A stretch of 6,438 nucleotides of DNA from the NCBI RefSeq assembly GCF_000966975.1, contig NZ_JZWV01000411.1:1-6438 (forward strand). The letters run 5' to 3'. Of this stretch, positions 1 to 4,756 are shown piece by piece. How positions within the stretch are numbered: the first letter of the stretch is position 1; each line of letters opens with the position of its first letter. Below the pieces are notes generated by a model. That model was not told the DNA's origin. It worked only from the letters and a program-made list of their open reading frames with translations, and made no database searches. The stretch comes from Streptomyces katrae (GTDB lineage: Bacteria > Actinomycetota > Actinomycetes > Streptomycetales > Streptomycetaceae). The translations under genes and the position numbers were made by a program.

Positions 1-1
1 G

Positions 2-1036
2 GTCACGGTGCGGATCGCCGTGCACTACGACGGGGTGAGCGGCCGCCTGGACCCGGGGGTCTTCCTGGGGCCCGGGGTCCGGCTCGACCACCTCGCAGCG
101 GGCCCGCACCACGTGGAACTCGTCCTGACCGCACAGCCCTGGGGCCGCTGGACCCTCGGCACGGTCGACGTCGACGTCTACGACCGGGGCGGGCTGGCCC
201 GCCGCACCATACGGGCTGACCTCGGCGAGATCTCCGTCTTCCCCGTGCCTGAGCACGCGGGCCTCACGCCCATCCCGGTCCGGCTGCCCCAACGCCTCGG
301 CGAGCACACCTCCGCGCAGCGCGGCGAGGGGGTCGAGGTCACCGGAGTGCACCCGTACGCGCGGGGCGAACGGCAGCGCCGGATCCACTGGCCCGCCACC
401 ACCCGCCGGGGCACCCTCCAGGTCCACGGCTTCGCCGCCGAGCGCACGGCGGAGACCGTGGTGCTGCTGGACGTGCTCACCGACGTGGTCGACCCGGTCA
501 CCGGCACCTCCACCCTCGACGCGACCTTCCGTGCCGCCGCCGGGCTGGTCCGCGCCTACCTGCGCACCCACGACCGGGTCGGCGTCGTATCGATCGGGGG
601 TGCGACCCGCTGGCTGCAACCAGGCAGCGGCCAGGGGTACTTCTACCGCATCGCCGAGAGCGTGCTCGCGGTCCGCAAGGACCGCAGCCACCGTTCGGAG
701 GGCCTCGGCACGCTCCCCCCGCCCGCACTTCCCGCCGGGGCACTGGTGTACGTCATCACCCCGCTGACCGATCAGCGGATCTTCGACGTCCTGCACCAGG
801 TACGAGGGCGGTCCAACCCGGTGGTCGTGGTCGAGATCCCCACCGGCGACCCGGTCGTGGACCCGGGTGACACCGAGGGCGAACTCGCGCTGAGGCTGTG
901 GCGGGCCGACCGGGACGCCATGCGCTTCTCCCTCGTCGAAAGCGGCGTCGCGGTCGTCGCCCACCGGCCCGGGGAGACCCTCGACCTCGCCCTCGCGCCG
1001 CTGCTGCGGACCCGCGTCCAGGGAGGCACCCGATGA
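2..1036 (+). CDS. DUF58 domain-containing protein, 5' end outside the window
   Basis: The reading frame is open to the left edge, so at least 345 codons are visible and the true start probably lies upstream; the GTG at 8 is only the first possible start inside the window. Numbering from that GTG, the DUF58 core is at about residues 109-143 (GVEVTGVHPYARGERQRRIHW, then a TRRG and a VHGFAAER stretch), matching the family pattern of a charged Y-x-x-G-[DE]-x-x-R-x-I-x-W block. A vWA-like part follows, with hydrophobic strands at about 151-156, 191-197 and 246-252. DUF58 proteins are usually encoded beside a MoxR AAA ATPase and membrane proteins, in clusters thought to act in chaperone-like or envelope functions; the exact role is unknown. 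The hydrophobic N-terminus common in this family is not visible, which fits a missing 5' end. The stop overlaps the start of the next gene, implying translational coupling. Confidence 0.88.
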   Translation, partial: VTVRIAVHYDGVSGRLDPGVFLGPGVRLDHLAAGPHHVELVLTAQPWGRWTLGTVDVDVYDRGGLARRTIRADLGEISVFPVPEHAGLTPIPVRLPQRLGEHTSAQRGEGVEVTGVHPYARGERQRRIHWPATTRRGTLQVHGFAAERTAETVVLLDVLTDVVDPVTGTSTLDATFRAAAGLVRAYLRTHDRVGVVSIGGATRWLQPGSGQGYFYRIAESVLAVRKDRSHRSEGLGTLPPPALPAGALVYVITPLTDQRIFDVLHQVRGRSNPVVVVEIPTGDPVVDPGDTEGELALRLWRADRDAMRFSLVESGVAVVAHRPGETLDLALAPLLRTRVQGGTR

Positions 1037-1692
1037 CCACCGCCCCCGCCCGGCCGGCCCCCCGTCCCTCCGGTGGCAGACCCGCCCGGCTCACCTCCCG
1101 CCTCACCGACCGGCTGCTCGGCACGGCCCTCGTCATCGCCGCCTGCGATCCGTCGGCCGCCCTGCACGCCTCGCCGCCGGTCAGGCTGCTGGTGACCGCA
1201 GCGGCGGCCGCCGCCGCGTGGTGGGCGGCTCCGATGGTCGACGCGCGCCCGGTCCACACCTCCATGCGCTGGCCGGCCGTCCTGGCCCGCCGCAGGACGA
1301 CCGTCCTGCCAGCCGCCGCCATCGCGATCGCCGCGGCCACCGACCCCGCCCCCTGGCTGGTCGTCTGCATCGCAGCCCTGCTGCTCGCCTACCTGCTCGT
1401 CACCGACCCGTGGACGGCCGGCGTCACCGCCCCGCCCGGCAGGCCGCGGGCGACACCCGCACTGGCCGCCGCCGCCGCGACGGCGGTGGTCCTCCTCGCC
1501 GCCCAGGCGCCGACCGCACGGACCGCATACGCCAGGCTTCCCGCAGCCCTGGCCGTCGGTGCGACGGCGGCCTGCCTGGCCCTGGCACTCCACACCCGCC
1601 ACCGCCCGCCGAACCGACCGCCCCGGCCGGACCCCGCTGCCGACGAGGCCCGGAACCGGCCACCCCACCGGGCCCGCACACGCCGCCACTGA
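1033..1692 (+). CDS. Alanine-rich multi-pass membrane protein of the DUF58 operon
   Basis: This 219-aa protein starts at an ATG whose last bases form the TGA of the DUF58 gene (ATGA overlap), with an AGGGAGG ribosome site about 7 bases upstream. The same frame is open further back to 898, but that part overlaps DUF58 and reads as arginine-rich shadow sequence, so I chose 1033. I see about five to six hydrophobic segments, roughly at residues 28-45, 50-66, 91-103, 107-124, 143-159 and 168-187. The N-terminus is Pro/Arg-rich, and the hydrophilic tail (about 188-219) is rich in Pro, Arg and His. No enzymatic motif is visible. Position and coupling point to a membrane partner of the DUF58 protein; small unnamed membrane proteins are common at this place in actinomycete MoxR/DUF58 clusters. 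The specific function is unknown. Confidence 0.82.
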   Translation: MTTAPARPAPRPSGGRPARLTSRLTDRLLGTALVIAACDPSAALHASPPVRLLVTAAAAAAAWWAAPMVDARPVHTSMRWPAVLARRRTTVLPAAAIAIAAATDPAPWLVVCIAALLLAYLLVTDPWTAGVTAPPGRPRATPALAAAAATAVVLLAAQAPTARTAYARLPAALAVGATAACLALALHTRHRPPNRPPRPDPAADEARNRPPHRARTRRH

Positions 1693-1859
1693 CGCCGCCC
1701 GGAGACCTGGACGGAGGTTGTCCGGGCTGGAGGAGTTCCTGGTCAAGCCCACCGAGGCATCGACCGGAAGGCCGACGGCCAAGCCCACCGGCGCCAGCCC
1801 ACGCCGACCAGCTTGTCCTCGACCGGTTCAGGGGAGGCCCACGACTTCCGCGTACGGTT

Positions 1860-2450
1860 TCAACGCGCCTCGTCCGGGCTGGACGCCGGGCCGCCGACGG
1901 TGGCGCGGCGCCGCGCCACCGCCCACGCCGCGAGCGCCCCGAGGGCCGCGCCCAGGGTGTTCTCCGCCCAGTCCACGTACTGGCAGGAGCGCACCGGATC
2001 CAGGGTCTGCGCCAGCTCGACGGCCGCCCACACCACGGACACGGCCAGCACGACCCGCCCCGGACGGCGGACGGCCAGCGTGCCGAACACCCCGAGTGCC
2101 GTCCAGAGCACGACGTTGGCGGCGTGGTGGGCCAATCCGCCGCCCAGCGTTCGCACCGACGCGCCGTCCAGGCAAGCGGCCAGCCGCGCGCCCACCCCGG
2201 GAACCACCTGGTCCGGCAGGGTGATCCCCGCCAGCACCGCGGCCGTGAGCAGCAGACCGAGCACGGCGGTGGGCGAGGCGCCGGTTCGCCGCAGGAGTGG
2301 CCGCCGCAGGGCCAACCCGACCGCGCCGAGGACGAGTACGAGGACTGCCGCGACGGCGGCGTGCTGAGCCGTGGACATCGCACCGGCGGACGCGGCGTCA
2401 GGGGACACGACTCCGCTGGACATGACGTCAGAGGGCAGGGCAGTGGACAT
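1860..2450 (-). CDS. VanZ-like family membrane protein
   Basis: This 196-aa protein is convergent with the DUF58 operon. An ATG at 2450 is preceded by GGAAG with a 7-base spacer. The frame stays open upstream to a TTG at 2537, but that part has no ribosome site and no hydrophobic character, so 2450 is preferred; ATGs at residues 10 and 25 are later options. Five hydrophobic segments are visible, at about 31-48, 61-78, 109-125, 132-148 and 163-179. The VanZ signature is present: an H-H-A-x-N segment at 108-112 opening the third helix, E145 and Q148 (VELAQ), then R154 followed by D160, N164 and G167 (YVDWAENTLGAALG). In many VanZ proteins a second Asp lies three residues after the Arg; here it is Gln157. 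VanZ of Enterococcus gives low-level teicoplanin resistance by an unclear route; for most actinomycete homologues the role is unknown, so resistance should not be assumed. The N-terminal 30 residues are Ser/Ala/Asp-rich and poorly conserved in character. Confidence 0.82.
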   Translation of the reverse strand: MSTALPSDVMSSGVVSPDAASAGAMSTAQHAAVAAVLVLVLGAVGLALRRPLLRRTGASPTAVLGLLLTAAVLAGITLPDQVVPGVGARLAACLDGASVRTLGGGLAHHAANVVLWTALGVFGTLAVRRPGRVVLAVSVVWAAVELAQTLDPVRSCQYVDWAENTLGAALGALAAWAVARRRATVGGPASSPDEAR

Positions 2451-2485
2451 ACCGCTACTTCCATGATCGTGCCGCGCCACCGGCC

Positions 2486-2491
2486 ACTCTA
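2486..2491 (-). promoter_or_regulatory. Possible -10 element of the VanZ-like gene
   Basis: Read on the minus strand, the hexamer is TAGAGT, which fits the streptomycete vegetative -10 pattern (TAGRRT-like). It lies about 35 bases upstream of the ATG at 2450. No convincing -35 is found at 16-18 bases, so this is a weak call made from the hexamer and its position only. Confidence 0.25.
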
Positions 2492-2544
2492 GCCCGCGCC
2501 TCCGGGTGTTGCTGCCGAGCGCCCTGGTGCCTGCCAAGCAAATT

Positions 2545-2611
2545 CGGGTCGCTCAGGTGGGTCTGATGGTCGGGCCGGTCTCGGCGAGGCGGCCGTCTAT
2601 GACCAGACCGC
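2545..2611 (-). mobile_element. IS630 transposase 3'-end remnant (copy A of a 55-bp direct repeat)
   Basis: Bases 2545-2599 match 4067-4121 at about 50 of 55 positions, including runs of 19 and 16 identical bases. On the minus strand the segment reads ...LVIDGRLAETGPTIRPT followed by a stop at 2553-2555. This corresponds to the last codons of the IS630 transposase fragment at 4075-4371 (...LLDG-stop-LAETGLTIRPT). Copy A has an Arg codon where copy B has a TGA. The similarity stops at 2599, although the reading frame can be followed for a few more codons to about 2611, just short of the HxlR gene. It therefore looks like a short terminal scrap of an IS630-family element that lost its interior. 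Confidence 0.65.
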
Positions 2612-2624
2612 CGGCCGCCGCTGA

Positions 2625-3029
2625 TTACCTGGTGCGCTCAGTGCGGTCGTCGTACTCTTCGCGGGCGGTGATGACTTCTTCGATGTGCAGCACGGACCAC
2701 TCCGTGAGCGCCTTCAGCGGTTCCCGTAGCGTCTGGCCGAGCGCGGTCAGCTCATACTCCACGTGCGGCGGCACCGCTGGGTAGACGGTCCGGCTGACCA
2801 GCCCGTCGCGTTCGAGGGTGCGCAGCGTCTGGGTGAGCATCTTCTCGCTCACGCCCGCCAGCGCCTGCCGGAGCCGGCCGAATCGGGAGGTCCCGTTCCG
2901 GCCGAGTTCGCCGAGTACGAGGACCGCCCACTTGCTGCCGATCTGGTCGAGCAGGTCCCGCGACGGGCAGCCGCGCTCGTACGGATCGAATGACGGCATG
3001 GGCCCGGTCACATTCCCGACAGCAGCCAT
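2625..3029 (-). CDS. HxlR-family (DUF24) redox-type transcriptional regulator
   Basis: This is a 134-aa single-domain winged-helix protein, the normal size for HxlR/YodB regulators. The family block P-x-x-x-C-P-x-x-x-x-[LIM]-x-x-I-G-x-K-W is clear at about residues 17-34 (CPSRDLLDQIGSKW). The wing-helix region runs from about 49 to 101 (RFGRLRQALAGVSEKMLTQ, TLERDGLV, and a VEYELTALG stretch). Cys21 is the only cysteine and sits where redox-sensing members (YodB, HypR, Corynebacterium QorR) carry their reactive Cys. The ATG at 3029 follows GAGGTG with a 6-base spacer; a GTG at 3038 and an ATG at 2999 are alternatives. It is transcribed divergently from a QorB-type quinone reductase, the same arrangement as E. 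coli ytfH/ytfG and C. glutamicum qorR/qor2. I therefore infer a repressor of that gene and of itself, relieved by quinone or oxidative stress. The effector is inferred, not visible. Confidence 0.9.
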   Translation of the reverse strand: MAAVGNVTGPMPSFDPYERGCPSRDLLDQIGSKWAVLVLGELGRNGTSRFGRLRQALAGVSEKMLTQTLRTLERDGLVSRTVYPAVPPHVEYELTALGQTLREPLKALTEWSVLHIEEVITAREEYDDRTERTR

Positions 3030-3035
3030 ACGGCT

Positions 3036-3043
3036 CACCTCAA
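3036..3043 (-). promoter_or_regulatory. Ribosome binding site deciding the HxlR start
   Basis: On the minus strand the sequence GAGGTGAG precedes the ATG at 3029 by about 6 bases. It overlaps the alternative GTG start at 3038, which would then have no purine-rich site of its own. This favours the ATG. Confidence 0.6.
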
Positions 3044-3052
3044 TGCTTTCGC

Positions 3053-3068
3053 TAGGGTAAGTACCCTA
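3053..3068. promoter_or_regulatory. Perfect inverted repeat, candidate HxlR operator
   Basis: The sequence TAGGGTA-AG-TACCCTA has two perfect 7-base arms around a 2-base centre, the size and symmetry expected for a dimeric winged-helix regulator. It lies in the divergent spacer, about 24 bases upstream of the HxlR ATG and about 106 bases upstream of the oxidoreductase ATG. On the minus strand one arm (TAGGGT) could also be the -10 of the HxlR gene, with TTGGGG about 16 bases upstream as a -35. Binding there would block autogenous transcription. That HxlR regulators bind palindromes in the spacer of divergent target genes is known for the family; this exact site is inference. Confidence 0.65.
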
Positions 3069-3139
3069 CCAAGAAGTGGCTACTCCCCAACGGAGAGTGT
3101 CCAGGTCATTCTGTGTTCCATCCCGCGGCGGACAGACCG

Positions 3140-3160
3140 TTGCAGGCGTGCAAGGCACGC
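3140..3160 (+). promoter_or_regulatory. Two overlapping inverted repeats before the oxidoreductase ribosome site
   Basis: TTGCA-GGCG-TGCAA (3140-3153) and GCGTG-CAAGG-CACGC (3146-3160) share bases, so only one can fold in RNA at a time. The second ends two bases before the GGAAGGAAGGA ribosome site at 3163-3173. This could be a second regulator half-site or a leader structure; chance is possible because the arms are only 5 bases. Confidence 0.25.
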
Positions 3161-3173
3161 GCGGAAGGAAGGA

Positions 3174-4046
3174 ATGACCATCATGCCGATCGTCGTCACC
3201 GGAGCCACCGGCCAGCTGGGAAGGCTCACCGTCGAGGCACTGCTGCGGCGCGGGATCCCGGCCGCGGACATCATCGCGACCGGCCGGGACATCGCCGGGA
3301 TCAAGGACTTGGCCGACCGGGGCATCACGGTGCGCCGCGCCGACTTCGCGGACCCCGACGGCCTGGCCGAGGCGTTCGCGGGGGCGGAAAGGCTGCTGCT
3401 GATATCGGCCTCGGTCCCCGTGGGCGAGCGGGTCGCCAACCACCGCCGCGTGATCGACGCCGCGGCGGCCGCAGGCGTGTCGCTGGTGGCGTACACGAGC
3501 ACGACGCACGCGGACACGGCCACTACCGTCATCGGTGCCACGCACGGCGAGACCGAGGCGTATCTGCGGGACCGCGGAATCCCCAGCGTGCTGCTGCGCA
3601 ACGGCTGGTACCTGGAGAACTACACCAGCCAACTGCCGCAGATCCTGCAGAACGGCGCGGTCGTCGGCGCCGCGGGCGAGGGGCGGATCAGCGCCGCGTC
3701 CCGCGCCGACTACGCCGAGGCCGCAGCGGTCGTCCTCACCGCTGAGGGCCACACCGGCGCCGTGTACGAGCTCGGCGGCGACGAATCCTTCACCCTGACT
3801 GAGCTCGCCGCCGCGATCTCCGCCGCGGCCGGAAAGCAGGTTGCCTACGCCGACCTCCCGGTGGCCGACTTCGCCCAGGCACTGGCCTCCGCGGGCCTGC
3901 CCGCCGAGCTGGCGGAGGTCCTCGCTGACGCTGACCGCGGTATGAACCGCGGCGAGATGTACACCGACTCCGGCGACTTGCGCCGCCTGATCGGCCGCCC
4001 GCCCGTGACCCTGGCCGAGGCACTCGCGTCCGCCCTGCGTGACTGA
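3174..4046 (+). CDS. qorB: NAD(P)H:quinone oxidoreductase type 2 (QorB/YtfG-like, NmrA/SDR family)
   Basis: This 290-aa protein belongs to the atypical short-chain dehydrogenase (NmrA-like) family and can be aligned from memory with E. coli QorB (YtfG, about 286 aa) along its whole length. The dinucleotide-binding motif GATGQLG is at residues 10-16. LLLISAS is at 74-80, AYTSTTHAD at 106-114, the LLRNGWYLENY block at 140-150, AAGEGRISAASRADYAEAA at 166-184 and YELGGDESFTLTELA at 198-212, all in the same order as in QorB. The reaction expected from the family is NADPH-dependent reduction of quinones in the cytoplasm, protecting against quinone stress. GGAAGGAAGGA precedes the ATG at 3174; the ATG at 3183 (MPIVVTG) is an equally possible start, losing three residues. 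It is divergent from an HxlR regulator across an inverted repeat, so repression relieved by quinones or oxidants is likely. No terminator is obvious after the stop; an IS630 remnant begins about 20 bases downstream. Confidence 0.9.
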   Translation: MTIMPIVVTGATGQLGRLTVEALLRRGIPAADIIATGRDIAGIKDLADRGITVRRADFADPDGLAEAFAGAERLLLISASVPVGERVANHRRVIDAAAAAGVSLVAYTSTTHADTATTVIGATHGETEAYLRDRGIPSVLLRNGWYLENYTSQLPQILQNGAVVGAAGEGRISAASRADYAEAAAVVLTAEGHTGAVYELGGDESFTLTELAAAISAAAGKQVAYADLPVADFAQALASAGLPAELAEVLADADRGMNRGEMYTDSGDLRRLIGRPPVTLAEALASALRD

Positions 4047-4066
4047 GGTTGAACTTCTGATGTGGC

Positions 4067-4121
4067 CGGATCGCTCAGGTGGGTCTGATCGTCAGGCCGG
4101 TCTCGGCGAGTCAGCCGTCTA
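4067..4121. repeat. 55-bp direct repeat, copy B (IS630 3' end)
   Basis: This segment matches 2545-2599 in the same orientation with about 5 mismatches, 1522 bases apart. It covers the last codons and the end of the IS630 remnant. The left limit of similarity is 2545/4067 in both copies, just past the ancestral stop codon; this may mark the old transposon end. The two copies bracket the HxlR/QorB pair. Confidence 0.8.
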
Positions 4122-4371
4122 GGAGTTCGCTGCGGTACCGGATGTGCCGTAGGCCGCGCCGGATGCGCTGGACGAGGTGTTCGGGGGTACTGAAGGCGAC
4201 GTTGGAGATCCGTCTGCGGGTGCGGCCGCGGACCCGCACCACCGGGGTCCGGCCGCGCTGTGACCAGGTCTTCGCGTGCGGCGGCGTCATGGAGAATCCG
4301 GCTTCGTCCTCGAAGACGATCCAGGCTCCGCGCCGCCGCAAGTCTTCCGCGCGGGGCCACACTGAGGACAT
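4075..4371 (-). pseudogene. IS630-family transposase remnant with internal deletion
   Basis: The minus strand reads a typical IS630 (DDE) catalytic-core start: WPRAEDLRRRGAWIVFEDEAGF, then SMTPPHAKTW and RGRTPVVRVRGRTRRRIS. It then jumps directly to what is normally the C-terminal end of the protein: NVAFSTPEHLV and RRGLRHIRYRSELLDG. The join is near 4200-4210 and keeps the frame. The missing stretch, normally over 100 codons, would carry the second catalytic Asp (WDN...) and the Glu (NPVE.W), so this cannot be an active transposase. The N-terminal helix-turn-helix half is also gone, with recognisable sequence ending near 4371. The current stop is at 4111-4113; copy A of the repeat suggests the ancestral protein ran 12 codons further, to 4075. 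Full-length relatives are about 350 aa. The D of FEDEAGF is intact. Confidence 0.75.
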
Positions 4372-4384
4372 GGCAGGAGAGCCC

Positions 4385-4462
4385 GCGTTGCTTGGCCTCG
4401 ACTTCCCGCAGGACCCGAGCCGGGTCGTGCAGCGCGACGTGCAGGGCGATCGTGGGATGGAA
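4385..4462 (-). pseudogene. Short fragment resembling DUF6221-family protein C-terminus
   Basis: One minus-strand frame contains FHPTIALHVALHDPARVL followed by REVEAKQR. From memory this matches the C-terminal signature of actinomycete/phage DUF6221 proteins (H-I-A-x-H-D-P-A-R-V-L-x-E-V-E-A-K-R). It is in a different frame from the neighbouring IS630 remnant and is wedged between that remnant and the IS5 remnant, so it looks like a third unrelated scrap. It is only about 26 codons, so chance or an older annotation artefact in the family cannot be excluded. No start or complete domain is present. Confidence 0.4.
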
Positions 4463-4471
4463 GCCGGAGAG

Positions 4472-4756
4472 TTCTCGAAGTCGGCAGCGGACCGCATCGT
4501 CGATCACCTCGGGCCGATGTTCGCGCTCCAGTCCCGCAAACGGTTCGTCAAGGATGCCGTGCTCATCGTGGACGGCACATTGGTCCCCATCGCCGTGGTC
4601 GGCCGTCGCTCGCCGGGAACCGCGACGACTGCAACGCGTGGGAGGAGTCCGGCGCCAAGGCCGCCGTCGGCAAGACCCTCACGATCGCCGACGGCGGCTA
4701 CCCGGGCACCGGACTCCTCATCCCTCCGCGACTGCCGCCTCAAGGGCGACGGCGTC
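4472..4756 (+). pseudogene. Decayed IS5-type (DDE) transposase remnant in three blocks
   Basis: Three pieces of one Streptomyces IS5-group transposase follow in the correct order. Block 1 (4472-4588) reads FSKSAADRIVDHLGPM, then ALQSRKRFVKDAVLIVDGTLVP. Block 2 (about 4589-4725) reads AVVGR, then GNRDDCNAWEESGAKAAVG and KTLTIADGGYPGTGLLIP. Block 3 (about 4724-4756) reads LRDCRLKGDGV. Between blocks 1 and 2 about 30 codons expected from the family (TRDH...NYRYSTNHQV) are missing. Inside block 2 the frame shifts near 4603-4608, consistent with loss of one C from a GRP-L codon run. Between blocks 2 and 3 about 45 codons (the RARVEH...MK part with the catalytic Glu region) are missing. The N-terminal third and everything after GDGV are absent. 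The last recognisable codon abuts the stop codon of the lectin gene on the other strand. The family alignment is from memory. Confidence 0.7.

Noticed and set aside
1769..1781. GGCC-GAC-GGCC as a terminator between the convergent genes
   Set aside because: A 4-base stem with no T-run is too weak to support a terminator call.
772..1788. Long minus-strand open frame across the DUF58/membrane-protein genes
   Set aside because: Gly/Arg-rich translation typical of the antisense of high-GC genes; the plus-strand genes have domains, an ATGA overlap and a ribosome site.
1860..2450. Calling the VanZ-like gene a glycopeptide resistance determinant
   Set aside because: No other van genes are present, and VanZ-like proteins are widespread in actinomycetes without a link to resistance.
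1218..2492. 424-aa plus-strand open frame running through the membrane protein and antisense to VanZ
   Set aside because: It crosses two real genes in wrong frames; the product is Pro/Arg-rich without any domain.
3066..3752. Minus-strand frames opposite qorB
   Set aside because: No domains; qorB matches its family along its full length on the plus strand.
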